From: Branchiostoma floridae
Taxonomy: Eukaryota; Chordata; Leptocardii; Amphioxiformes; Branchiostomatidae
Assembly: GCF_000003815.2 (NCBI RefSeq)
Contig: NC_049990.1
Span: forward strand, 5,988,635 to 6,052,634
Length of the DNA: 64,000 nt
Reading direction: 5' to 3'
Below, piece by piece: positions 21,147-34,600 of the stretch; position 1 is the stretch's first letter; every line of letters starts with the position of its first letter. The translations under genes and the position numbers were made by a program. Below the pieces are notes generated by a model. The model saw only the letters and a list, made by a program, of their open reading frames with translations, was not told the DNA's origin and made no database searches.

Positions 21147-23874
21147 ATGTCCAAAAAGTCTGCATTAGTTTTTTCCTCTTGGAACATTCAGGGCAGCTGT
21201 CATAAGAAATTTAATGATGAAGAGTTTCTTTCTTATGTTAGAAATAGCGACGTTATTTGTGTCCAAGAGACTTGGTTAGACAGTCATGTAGTCTTAGACA
21301 TACCAGGTTATAGTTTTTTCACTAGCAGTAGAATTAGAAGTAAGAGGGCAAAACGAAATTCGGGTGGGGTAGCAGTTATCTTTAAAAGTTCTTACAGGAG
21401 AGGGATTTCAAAATTAAATAGTAGTACGGTAGACACAGTTTGGTGCAAGTTTGATAAGCACTTTTTTGGTCTGGATAATGACCTGTATTTATGTAATGCC
21501 TATACCCCCCCCCCCCGAATCATCCTCTAAACCGTCTCATGAATCTCCCTTTGAAATACTCTCTAATGACATATGTAAATACTCTAATTTGGGAGATATT
21601 GCCGTATTAGGCGATTTAAATGCAAGAATTGGCCAGCTGATAGAAACTCATTTTGACACCTTTACCTTTGACGATCCTACAACAGACGGTCTCTGTTTCA
21701 CCAAAACCAGACAGAGCAGAGATATCAAAGTTAACAACTACGGTAAAACGTTGATAGATTTGTGTTCAGCAGCCCATTTGACTATTCTGAATGGGAGATT
21801 CCGCGGGGGAACCTTTCCTTCCAACTGGAATACAAGTATTCTTACGCGAATACATAAATCAGGTGATAAATGTAATGCAGACAACTAAGGGGGAATAGCG
21901 ATTTCTAGTTGTCTATCCAAATTATTCACACTCATTCTAAACAACAGGCTACAAAACTTTGCAGAAAGAAATAAACTTCTAGACGACACCCAGTTTGGGT
22001 TCCGGAAAAGATGTAGAACCTCTGACAATATTTTTATCTTAAAATCTCTAATAGACAAATACACAAAGAAAAAAGGCGGGAAATTATTTGTATGCTTTGT
22101 TGACATGAGGAAGGCATTTGACAGTGTCTGGCGAGATGGGCTATTCTATAAGTTGCATAAATGTGGTATTGGAGGAAATTTCTTTAATATTATAAAATCC
22201 ATGTATAATGATGTGAAGTATGCAGTTAGATTAGATAATGGATTATCAAACTCTTTTCCTTCTGTATGCGGAGTAAGGCAGGGATGTAATCTTAGTCCTT
22301 TATTATTTAATTTATTCATCAATGATATATCTAAGTGCTTTGACCCCACAAAATGTGATCCTGCAGTCCTAACCTCAAAATCTCTAAATTGTTTATCCTG
22401 GGCAGACGATCTCGCTCTGATTTCATCGTCAAAACAAGGGCTACAGCATTGTATTGACTGCCTAGAAAAATATTGTAAGAAATGGAAGCTATCTGTCAAT
22501 GTCTCAAAAACCAAGGTAGTTGTTTTTGGCAAAGGTACTAATAAGAATAACAAAGACAAATTCCATATTTATGGCAAAAATATAGAAATCACTGACAGCT
22601 ATACATACCTCGGAATTCCTTTCACATCTTCCGGAAAATTCAAAACCGCCAGGAAATATTTGAAAACCAAAGCAATGAGAGCACTTTTCAAACTCAAGGC
22701 TCTTTTATTCTCCAATAAGGACATTTCAATCAATCTCGGAAAAAATCTATTCGACAAATTCGTAAAACCCATCTTTATGTACTGTTCAGAAATCACATGC
22801 TTTGACCGTTTTTCTAAAAGTATAAGAATCATTGTATCTCATACCAATAACATCTGTGAATCCTCCTCAAAGGTTTTTTCTACTTTACTTAAAAAACTTG
22901 ACATTCAAGACAACTTTCCAGCTACCATTAGAAAAACCACATCTTCTGCATTGAATAGTACTTATGTTGTATGTTTGGAAAGAAATACAGATAAAGAAAC
23001 ACTACTGCGTCATGCCAATAACCAAATTTTACAAAAGAACGGCTTCCAAATTATAAACCTAGATTCAAATCAACAAATTCCAGAATTTGACGTCATTGAC
23101 ATGCGCTTCCAAAAATTTCTGTTAGGCATTCATGCCAAAGCCTCAAACGATGGTGTCAGGGGAGAACTGGGAACTTTCCCAGCTATGATTGATGCCGAAA
23201 TGCAACTTGTTAAATATTGGCATCGTTTAGTTAACTTGCCCGAAGATGCCCTTCTTCGTGAGACTTACAATACTGTTTCATTCGGAGAACATGATTGGAT
23301 TGTCCACGTAAAAAATATCCTAAATTACCAAGGCTTTGGACACATATGGCTGAACCCGAGATCATACCACATAGATACAATCAACACTCAGTTACGACAA
23401 CGTTTACAAGATATATACGTGCAAAATTGGCATTCCTCTATTCGAACCAATTCTAAACTCTCCTCTCTTTCTACATTGAATAAGCACTACAAGCAAGAAA
23501 ATTACATTTCAACCATAAAGAGCCTTGACATTCGTAGGGCAATCACACAAATCAGAATTAGCTGTCACAAATTAAATATAGAAACCGGGAGATTCAAAAA
23601 AATCCCTATCGACCAGAGGGTTTGCCCATTCTGTCCAGAGTTAATTGAAGACGAATATCACTTTATGATTGTATGTCCCAAATATTCTGAAATACGCAAT
23701 TCTCTATACAGAAGGTTGTCATTTTATACACAAGGATTTATCTCAATGGACCTGAAGTGCAAATTCAAATACATCATGACATGTGACAATCCCTGCATGG
23801 CAGATATAGGAAAATATATTAAAGAAGGTTTGGATATTAGAAACTCCTCAACTGATTGTAAAAGCTTCCAATGA
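21147..23874 (+). pseudogene. LINE ORF2 (endonuclease-RT), inactivated
   Basis: The first frame (ATG 21147) encodes the APE endonuclease start: SSWNIQG, VCVQETWLD and SGGVAVIF. A 12-C tract at 21505-21516 shifts the frame; the endonuclease resumes (AVLGDLNARIG) in a second frame. Near 21800 the protein passes from LNGRFRGG directly to RT sequence (FPSNWNTSIL), so the end of the endonuclease and the start of the RT are deleted without frame loss. A TAA at 21886-21888 replaces the Tyr of an NYRGIAIS-type motif, after which the same frame is open to 23874 with VDMRKAFDS, GVRQGCNLSP, SWADDLAL (Trp in place of the usual Tyr) and a CPFC-H-C cluster. At least three lesions make it nonfunctional. Confidence 0.9.
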
Positions 23875-24009
23875 TTGTAAGAAGCTTATCCCATACTACA
23901 ACTCCTGTATTAGTTAGTTAAGCTATAGAACTGTAGTTATGTAGATGGCATACTTTGTACCTCGTACAATTGTTGTGCAATAAAGTTATATATTAAAAAA
24001 AAAAAAAAA

Positions 24010-25301
24010 CGTCGGCTGCAAGAAGATGACGGCAAAATATTAAGGTTCACTGGACATCGGTACCATGATTTATAGCTTAAAGTATTGACCCGTAATGTGA
24101 GTTGTAGTGCCCTTTATTCTGGACGGGTCACAACTTTCTAATTCACCCTCGTAACTAATACACAAAATCTTTTAGCCCACACATTCGTGTTGTAACCGCT
24201 GAGAACATGTTGAGTCTTTGTTTGTGCTATATTTTCTAGAAAAATAAAACACTGAACGCCAGAAAACGTTACGATCATCCCTCTCGAAGTCTACTTGGAG
24301 GTGACTGTGTTTGACATCTTTGTCGCATTACCGTACAAAAGAGCCGTCTTGCGGCTACCAAAAGAACTGCAAGATACAAACTTCTAGCTATTTGTGTTCT
24401 GTGTTGAAATCAGTATCTTAGATACATGTGGAATGATGTGCGTCAATTTGTTAACTTACCCTGTCATAAACCATCTTGGTTTTCTGTACAAACACTTACC
24501 ATATAATATACTTATATACAAACTTTTCTTTGAATATGTCTGTGTAATGTTAACATTCAGTGCAGCATTCAGCATTCAAAATTTACATGTTTCAACTTGA
24601 ATATCAAAAATCACCTAGTATCACTCTCTAAACGTTTCGTTAAGTCGTAGGTCCTATAGAACATTTCCATGTATTCTCTTTTGCCGGTTTATGATTCGTG
24701 TATGATACATATTTTTGTGCGTAAAATATATAACATGAAGATTATATCCTCAAATATATTGATCTTGTGCTTAAGATTAGTATCGTAACAGGTGACAATG
24801 TTGCGTTTTTGTCCTTGCAACATCAAAGTAACAAAACGGCACAAACGAAACGACCCCTAGTACTGGCTCTAAAAGGGAGTGTAATAAGTAAATAGAATAA
24901 AATCTATTTCCTTCGTATTTTGATTAACGAAGTACTCTTATGATGTTTCTCTATTTGTGACGTTTCTCCATTCGTTTTTATCTATTGATATTTTGTCCTT
25001 ACCTTGATATGGCTAAACAATGTCATTGTCCATAAAAAGTTCCTATGTTTTCTGACGACTTCGTATAGCTAATAAAGATATAAGAATGACAAACGCTAGC
25101 CATACTATGAACATACGCTTATAAAGCACTTTTCTGTCAATACTTCACAGAACTGAATTATATTTCTTGAATGAATATCACACATCATATGGTAAAAACG
25201 CGACTGGCCATCGGTTTGGTAATGTGACTGTACAACGACTTCAGATCCATATCTCCTACGGGCCCATAAGAAATGAGGCACACAGAACATTAATTGATAC
25301 C
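24010..25301. other. Non-coding flank between LINE and GPCR gene
   Basis: AT-rich; it should contain the GPCR 3' UTR, whose end I could not place. No other gene or RNA seen. Confidence 0.5.
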
Positions 25302-25610
25302 CTACACGGCGGTGCAGTAGTACACAGAGGAGAACAGCGGTTCCGTCTGTTCGATTGTGCCGCGCGTGCGGAAGGCAGTGGTGTCCGAGCTCGCGCTGCC
25401 GCCGCTGGGGGAGTTCTTCAGCGGCCGGCGGGCGAACTTCCCGCTCTTGGTCCGGCGGATGATGCCGGCGGCCATGTTGGTGGGTAGTCTTCGCAGGGCC
25501 TTCCGGAACTTGTCGGACATGACGTTGTAGAGGATGGGGTTGATGGCGGAACTGACGTAGACCAGGACGAATGACGTGATCATGATGCTGTTGTTGAGCG
25601 TGGTGGTCTT
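25302..25610 (-). CDS. GPCR exon 6: TM7 and cytoplasmic tail
   Basis: Acceptor GACGCAG precedes 25610; stop TAG at 25302-25304. It encodes a short ECL3, TM7 (SSAINPILYN, an NPxxY variant) and a ~70-residue tail with RRTKSGKFARR and Ser/Thr sites for receptor kinases. The tail has no Cys shortly after TM7 for palmitoylation. Confidence 0.9.
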   Translation of the reverse strand, partial: KTTTLNNSIMITSFVLVYVSSAINPILYNVMSDKFRKALRRLPTNMAAGIIRRTKSGKFARRPLKNSPSGGSASSDTTAFRTRGTIEQTEPLFSSVYYCTAV

Positions 25611-28600
25611 CTGCGTCCAAATCTGTGTTTGGTTCGAAAGTGATGAAAGAAATTGTTAAAGTACTCTCCGAGATGAGTGTGGCTCGTGCTGTTTTTGACG
25701 TGTTTTAGGCATTTTGTCGAGATTTCTATTTCGTATCGTCTTCTTCATTTTTTTTCCATCAGCGACGAAGAAACCGGTACAAAGTAGAAAGTCTGACAAA
25801 AAGGCCTAAATATATAAAACACGTCAAAAACAACTGGAGTCGAACTCTAATGGACAGTAGTGTTTGATAGTTTTTTTTTTGTACACAGAACGAATGATGT
25901 ATGATAAATCGCACTGGAGGCGGAGCATCGTAAATACTACAACTCGATAAGAGTATGACTTTGTATGTAAGTATGTTGTACACATCGTCGAATATCGAAA
26001 CACTATATTGCGAGGAAATGAAACAAAAAACGCGCATCCATTCAAGTAAAAGATAAATTAATACATTATGAAACGTTGAATATCATTTTCTCAGGCTGAC
26101 CTGTATGTTGGAGAACATGAGCTGTGCCACGTGATGAGGTAACCAGCAGATCACAAACGCCACCACCACCACTCCTGGGGTAGAAAAAACATGGCTATTC
26201 TATCTGCAGTTCGGTACAATTTCGCTGTCAGAACTGAACCTACTGTTCGAAATAAAAGCTGCCTGTATCGAGGACAATCGAACATTACAGCGAGGAAAAT
26301 TATCTTTACAATGAAAAAATATCGTTTTTAGTCTCTTCTGTTAATTCTATCCATAAAAGGAAAGCATTATAAACGCGTCAGTATAGTCATCGAGTTGTTG
26401 CAAGACATCTAGATTCTTTTTCATGCTCTTTTTTAGAATTTATATATAAACAACAAATCAAATATGGTCAGATAAAAGACGATAATAAAAAAAAAAACTT
26501 CATACATGCAAAAAAATAGTTCCTTGTTAAAAATTTTAGTTCCAGGGCAAAAAAGTCGCCGAGTGCTACAGGACCCAATGAGCTGATGTCCGAGCCTAAG
26601 AGTTATATGTGCCTACAACATCATGACCACAGCATGTTCAGGAACAGAAAGCAGTCGTGGACCCTGGCATAGGTGTAGTTTTCCGAAATACTTTCAAACG
26701 GGAATGAATGTGGATAAAGAGGGCTCCACCTCTGAGGCGTCGCCAAAAAACGCTCACCTAACATCTTCACCACCTGCTGGGTGCTTTTCTCCCTCACCCG
26801 CAAGGAGGAGCTGCAGGCCTGCGCTGTCCTAGTGCGCAGGTGCCGGGCGATGAGGCTGTACATGACGCTCATCAGGACCACCGGACCGAAGAAGAACACC
26901 GTGGAACAGGCGGTGGCCACTATGAGTAGGCCGGACAGCTTGGAGCCCTCAAGCACTGTGCAAGCCTGGGAGAGGAAAGAATATGTTTGTTTGTTTCTTT
27001 TCTTTTTTATTTGTTTGTTTCTTAAGCATATTGAACTCGTGACCACTCTTGTGGATCAGTGATAGGAGCACCGCGGTGGGAGTGCAAATGAGTTCCGTAT
27101 TGACATTATCAAGCTAAGGTAAACTTTGATGCTGATAAAGTAGTGTTTTCGGTTAGATAACTGGACTGTACAACTGTGGCTCAAATTAAAAATAACTTTG
27201 TCCCAGCAAACTTTACCTATACCAAGGAATGCCAATACGCAATTCATACGGACTTAGATATACCCATCCTTGTGACAGATCCCTTGGACTTAACACAGTG
27301 TGTTTGACCAGGCTGTAAGATTTGATCCACTCACTCCGGGATAGACCCCTACTCTTTTCGAAAAATGTGTGGTCTAGCTCTCCTCAAACACACATACGGG
27401 ATGTCCGGTTTACGTCCCATCACGTTGTTGAAGTTACACTTGACGCAAGAAAGCCACCATTTCTTACACACTGTAAGGCCTTATTCAGAAACTAATATTC
27501 CAAATACGTACGGTCTAGAGAAAGGTCTGTAAGTGCACTCAGTTATATTTGACGTCCGCGTCACAGTCATTGCAAAACTAGACTGATGACCACCAGACGT
27601 GGAGAACATTTATAAACAGACAGACTGCCCTATAGCTACAAAACATATAACCTCAAAATACTAATATTTTAATGGGCATGCGCAGTTGGAACCGTGAACA
27701 AACTTATTCTACATCACCTGCACCATCCCGGTGTGACATTAACAGTTCTAGTCCACACCGTATTGATCAGTTAATACATGTGCAGACGTGTATTGTGTAT
27801 CTCAGGAGCTTAGCAGCTTGGCGGCTTAACGTATCACGTTCAAGAACATTTCAATGTCAAGAAATTACGTCGCAATACAATAGGTTAAGTTCGGATTGCA
27901 CTGATTGTATAGTTCATATAGCACCGATAGTATTTGCTTCATTTTGTACTGATGAAGGTGACAGATGGACTCGTCAAAACGTTTACTGAAGCGTTAAAGA
28001 AGGTTGCGTAACGAAGAAGTGAATAGACTATTTCTACGTCACCTGTACGATCCCGGTGCCCCCTGGGCGCTGCTCCAGGCCGAAGATAAACAGTACGGGG
28101 ATGGTGATGACGAACGCTCCGCCCCAGATCGCCCAGATCAGCTTCTTCACTCTGGACTTCCGGATAACTCGCTTAGCCGTGAAAGGGTGGCAGATAGCCA
28201 AATATCTGAAACATATGAATACATTATTCTACAACGAAGATTTTCTGTACCTTACCAAAGGTCGACCCCCAAAAATATCATCTCAACATTAGTAGTTGTG
28301 AAAGGGTGGCAGATAGCTAAATACCTGAAACACATGTAGTCATGATTCTACAACGTTTTCGCCGCTGAGATGTCAGAACTGTCCCATAAAAAAGGTCGAC
28401 CCAATAAAAGGTTGAAAATGTTGAATGAACATAAGTTTGAAAAGGATGTCTGGGGCTTGATGGACTTTTAAATGAAGTAAGTTTAATTTTGGATGCAGGA
28501 CTAACAACTCCTCCCAAATCCTGCAACACTAGTAGGGGCCAAATGTCTGAAACATAAGAAGTCATGTTTCTACATCGTTTTCATCATGCACTCAGGTGTC

Positions 28601-31600
28601 AGAATAAAAATTTTCCGCCACTTAATAACCAAATGACGACCCAAAAAAAGTTGGAATAGGTTTAATGAACATAGGTTGTTAGAGAATGTCTGAGGCACAA
28701 ACATAAGTACATGTTTCTTTATTTCTTTATTTCTTTATTTGAATTTACCACATGCAAAAACAAGTGGAAGGGAGGACAAAACAGGTGTATCAACACCTTT
28801 ACAAGTTGTCCTCCCAAACCTGAAATGATAATAGAAAACAATACGAAACCAAATCAAACAATAAACATTAGACATCAAAAGTCAGTAGACATGAATATAC
28901 AATTCGGTGACAATTATACACAGAATTGATTATATACAAAATTATCAAATATCATTATATACAGAGTAAAAAGCTAATTATAATACTAATGTAGCCTTAA
29001 AGCAGTGCAAGATGCACACCCACAAGATGTGGACCAAGAGCAGGGGACGTCGATATTGAACTGGGTGTCAAATCTCACAAACGTGGCTCTCACAAGCGAT
29101 CGCTTGAATGACAAGATGTTAGACTTATCATGTAGCTATGATTCTACAACGTTTTCATTGCTGAGATGTCAGAACGAAAATGTTCCCTCCCATATAAAAG
29201 GTCAAAAAAGGTTGAATGAACATAGGTTTGAAGATGATGTCTGCATGGGGCTTGATGGACTTTAAAATTAAGTGCGTTTGATTTTGGATGCAGAGCTAGC
29301 AGCTATCCTGACGCAGTCTTGGAACACTAGTAGCGGTGAATAGGTGACAGATAACAAAATATCTGAAACATATTTAGTCATGATTTCACGACGTTTTCAT
29401 CACCCAGATGTCAGAAAGTAAATGCTTTGTCCCTCACCATGTACCAAAGGACGACCCAAAAAGACTATTGGTTATTGGATATTGGGTGTGCCGACTACTC
29501 TCTCTTTGGGGCTAGCCAGGGGCTGAATTGCGAGGAGCTTAAGCTTACAATAGGCGGGCTAAATCGCAAGGGTCTGGAGGGCTGACCTCAATACGACTGC
29601 AGGCAGGTAGAACTGTAGGTTTTGAACCACACCGGCAAGGACCCCTACTCTTTTTTCTAGCCCTAGGGTTGTCAGGTTTTGCTGGGGTCAATCGGGTGAC
29701 CGAAAAAACAACATTTTTAGGTCGAATGAACATTGGTTTGAAGAGACACTCTGAGGCTTGCATAGCTTGATGAACATCTAGAGGAAAATCATTTAATTTT
29801 TGACACAAAACTAACAACTACTCCTCCCCATGTTCTGATAAAATATTGCAAGATAAACAGGAAAACTTCCGGCTAACACTCTTTGCGGTGAAATGTGGCA
29901 GATAGACAAATATCTGAAACATGAATTGTCAATACTAATGCCTTTCCACACTCGAGAGCTTAACCTGGTAAGCAAATTCTGGTGTTTTGATTCAATTTCA
30001 GCTGACAGCACATTTTGAGAGATTGAATCAAAATGCGTTTACGGGATACGTCTGACGCAAGTCAGATTTGATAAAATGTGAAAATTGTAACTTTTATTAG
30101 AAAACATGACATGGTTGCCGTAGAATTCTCTTGCGCCAGGTAAGTCTTGTTCTAATCTAATACTTACTTTATAAATTTAGTCTTGATTTTAGGGGGTAAT
30201 GTAAGTTTGTTTATTATATTTGTATCTATCGTGAGAAGATAGGGCAAAAACATAGAGTTGCTCACGAAAGCCCTTTCCAAATTTGATAAACTACATGCAA
30301 GCTCTACACTAGAACATGTGAAACAATATGTTTGAAAATAATAACACTAAAATGAAATAAAGACATACGCATAGATCACCTGTAGAACAGGTGCTTTTCA
30401 TTGAAGAAAAACTTCTGTCAAGTTGGAGTAGGTACTGGTCCAAGAAAATAACAAAGGCGAAGTTGAAGAGAATTGATAGATTTTGATAGTCATTTTACGA
30501 AGTTTCTACAGTCAAAACAGAGGGAGTTAGCGTTGTTTATTTAATTACATGAAGATAGGATACACCACCAAACAGATTCCTTTGTAGCGATATGGACCAT
30601 TGTTTTGAGTGTCGCCAATTCACAAATTGTCACAAACATTTAGGTCCAGATTCAGGTCCGGATCTTGTCTTCTGAACCTGTACCGTACCTGAACCTGAAT
30701 TTTCTATACCGGTACCCACCCCTAATGTCAAGATTTCTGGTGCATCTCTTTATGTTCCCATTGGTATTCTACAATATATCAATGTTCTTACTATATCCTA
30801 TGGCACTCGACTTGTTTACACCATGGCAGCAAGACATCACCACAAATGGCACTTCTGATGATACCTCCTCGTACCCCTACTTCTTTATCTTTACTTCAGC
30901 GAGGCCGCCTCTGTCAGAGATAAGTCGTCAAAGGATTACCTAAAAGCTTTTTGATAGATTAAACTCTTTCATTCCTTTTATCACTATAATGAGTGTTTAA
31001 GCAAGCCTCGTCACATTTGAGACATTGGTTGTCGTAATGTGATTGATACGGAAAGTGTGACTGCCACTCTCAATGCCATCTATTAAATCTACCACAAGTT
31101 GCTGACGTGCATCCTGTCCTTGAGCTGAGTGACTTCTGAGTCTTTTGATCGATCATTTGTAGTTGAGGAGCTTTTCAGGATCAGGTCACTGCGTGTACCT
31201 CTCTGATGGAGCTTTTCAGGATTTTGTTGTTTGTACCACACTTAGGATGACTCACCTATAGGGATTCATTGTCTTTGATCTTTAAGGAACTTCCGGTGTT
31301 AAATACCTTCTTGACGTCAGTTGATTAGCGGCGTGAATACAACCGTGTGTCTTTGGGTAAAGTTAGTCCGAGGAGTTCCTAAACTTTCTTCATTTGGTTT
31401 GCTTAAATTGCAATTGTCTTACATTGTACATGTTAAGGATTTCTTTGAGATAGATTTACTATTCTGTGATGATCACTATTACGACAAGTTAGGTGTGACG
31501 GATCGTTCAGTGTAATATAACCAGCTGCTGCCGCGCCGCGTGCCTGCGAAGCTGGTGTGTTACGCCGAATGGCGGTTATACCGGCTATATAGATACAGAT

Positions 31601-34600
31601 ACAGACTCCTTTGATCTACATATTCACAGAACAACTTCAATTGATATATTTTGTTGTGAGGTTTTTTAACGTTAAGTACCGTTGCCGTTTCACATGTGCA
31701 TGAAATTCTAACGGCACAAATTGATTCAGTGACGCAAAATGTTGCTTCCGATTTATACAACAAATTCTACAAAAATATAAGTGCCTAACAAACTTCTTTT
31801 GCACAACCAAGTCGGTGAACGTCTGTCACCATCCTCATGACGCATCAAACAAACAAACTTAATGGATAACAAAACTCTTTGTACACAACCAAGTGTTTTA
31901 TTCACCCTACGTTTCGATGAATGTCAACTTCCTTAGAGCAATTATGACTGGTTCACATTGCACTGCAGCCTATGTGTCGCTACTTACAGAAATGAATAAA
32001 TAAATGAAATACATAAATAAAAATCATGAAATCCGTTATTCAGCCTTGAGTTATCATCTTAGGTATTCTTTTACAAAAATGCAATTCAAACTTAAGCCGC
32101 TAGAATGCCCAAACATACGTTACTTCTTCCCGATATTCAACGCGTCGTGACCGCATCTTGTTCAGAACACGAGATATCAAAACACCGCTGCAGTACCAAG
32201 AACAACCGCTAGGCAAACGCTCGTGGAAGTATAACCTCCAAGAATTTTTCAGGGAGGTGACTAACCTTTCGATAGTGAAGGCTGTGATGTGGAGTATGGA
32301 GGCGTAGGTGAAGGTCTCCTTCAGGTAGTAGAGCGCTCGGCAGGCGACCGGCCCCAGCACCCACGGCTGGTACTGCCACAGCCGGTACAGCTCCAGTGGG
32401 AGGACAACAAACGTCATCAGGTCAGCAATGGCCAGGCTGTAGGACATAAGATAGGATATAGACATAGTATAACCTCCATAAAAAGTTCAGAAAGATAACT
32501 AATCTAACAGGACGACAAACCTCATCAGGTCAGCTATGGCCAGGCTTCAGGACATAAACAGGTAATTTTACGTTTCATTTCTGATAAGATATTCATAATT
32601 TATACTAGTTTGGTGACGTCATTGGTCAAATTCCAAGATGGCGGACCATGTCATTAGCGATGGCAAAATCATGTTATTTTTACTCAAATTCATTTCCTCA
32701 AGCTATACTTAGCATCATATTTGATTGTACATTATGCAGTTAAAGGTCATATATGCCCTTCAAACCTCGAATGATCCTTCGTCATTATTAAACATTTAGA
32801 GCAATGGGTAGAAGGAAAAAGAGAATCTTCTCAGAAACGTAAAGCTAAGGGCACAACCCGCCGTGCTTACAACTGCGTGCTGTCTACGTGCAAAAACATA
32901 GGCAATCTTTTGGGATCCGTAAAGTGGTAAGTACCGCTTCCGTACAAAATCGTACTGAAACCAACGGATTTGGGAGCACGCAGACGCGCCGGCCGTAACA
33001 CGTTAAGTGCATGCAGAACTTTCTCTGCGTTTGGGCTGCAGATTCACCCTCGTACGAACCACTACGGACGACGCGCGTGCCCCGTACAGCGAGTAGAGTG
33101 AGTAAGGAAACCGTACGTACGTAGCACGTGTAAGTGCGGCTAGCATACGGTAACATGACAATTGCACAGAGAACGTACCTTGTAAGCATGTACAACCCAC
33201 TTGCCACTTGCGCAACGAACGATGCACGCAACCGCTAACGGCATGTAGACCTCATTCTTATTACCCTGTGCGACCGTCCGATTGACACGCGTACTCCCCC
33301 CTGCTCTTGCCAGTCCTTTTTTTTTTTCTAAAAACGTGGCGGACGTGGCCGCCCCAACGGGAAAAAACGAGGACGGCGGGTTGTGCTCTTAGCTTTGGAG
33401 CAATGAGTAGAAGGAAAGACAGAATCCTCTAAGAAACTTAATGGACTATATCCTTGGGGGTACGTTCGCTGAAAGGAAACACGAATCTATCAAGCTTTTC
33501 TTTTATCGTTTTGTACTCCCTCAAGGCTGTAGATAGATAGTTGTAGTTGCAACAACAATAAAACTAAAAAAGAAATCACATTCTCTGATAAACGTTTTAG
33601 GTCTATCTCTTATTCAAATCTTAATTGGGTTCGCGACCTTTGGTTATCAACAACGCGTGTATGGGCCAGGTACGTGTGACCGATCATCCGGGAGATATGG
33701 ATAGTTGATCTATAGGCGTATCACTGCGAGCCCCCGCATTTGACGATGGATCGTTAGCCTAAACGCTTTGTAAAAAGGCAAGGAGAGGGGAGAGCAATAT
33801 AAAATTGAACTGTCCTCAAGGATTTACGCTGTCTGCACAGTATGAATGATGGGCCCTTGCTGGGCAACAAGAACAGGCGAGTTAGAATGATAACGCGATA
33901 ATACCATCATTTCTATCATAACATGTCACGTCTCTATCATAGAATTGGAAATAACATTAGCGCGATTGTCACAGGGTTGAAATAGCAGTAACCAATGTCA
34001 AAGACATCATTGGAGAAGTAATCCCGGCTATCATTTCAATGTCTTTTAACATTATAGTCATGTATGTTAAACATCTGATACAAAGCCTCGTAGTTTACCA
34101 CAAGCTAACGTTGTTTTTATCTCATTTGTTACATTCCCCCAAACGACATACTAACACATGAATAGCAGTATTCTAAAGATACATTGTAGCATTGTTGTTA
34201 AGAAGTGAAGCAATGCTCTGAAGAATTGTAGCAATGTTCTACGGAACTGTGACAGTGTTATAAAGAATTGTAGTAGCGTTCTAAAGAATTGCAGCAATGA
34301 GTTCAAGAAAATTGCAGCAATGCACCAAAGAATCGTACAGACATGGTGGATATGATTTCAATCAAAACTTTACTACGAGCCGGATTTGAATTTGATAAAT
34401 AAATACAGGCAAATATTTGGTAATACCTACTTTGTAACCTATCGATATACCACGGAATAAAAGGTCTAGAATGTTAAGTTATCATCGAGGGAATTTTACA
34501 TATAAGTCCTAAAACAAGCAAGCAAAGAAGCCAAGAAACTACAAAACGAAAGTAGAAGGAGACATAGTTACCTTGCTAGATAAAAGTTTGTGGTTGTCCT

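Larger units (their letters stand above)
18330..24009 (+). mobile_element. L2/CR1-group LINE with ORF1 and broken ORF2
   Basis: The element contains ORF1 (18526-20913), a ~230-base spacer and ORF2 (21147-23874, broken), a 3' UTR with GTGCAATAAAGTT, and a 14-A tail ending at 24009. The 5' limit is uncertain; I set it after the C-rich/CA tract at 18307-18328. The 3' end is shared with the fragment at 137-1004 and a short piece at 38745-38786, so the family is repeated in the region. Confidence 0.85.

Noticed and set aside
25105-25620. 171-codon minus-strand frame over the last GPCR exon
   Set aside because: Wrong frame; the frame with TM7 NPILYN and a correct splice phase is 25302-25610.
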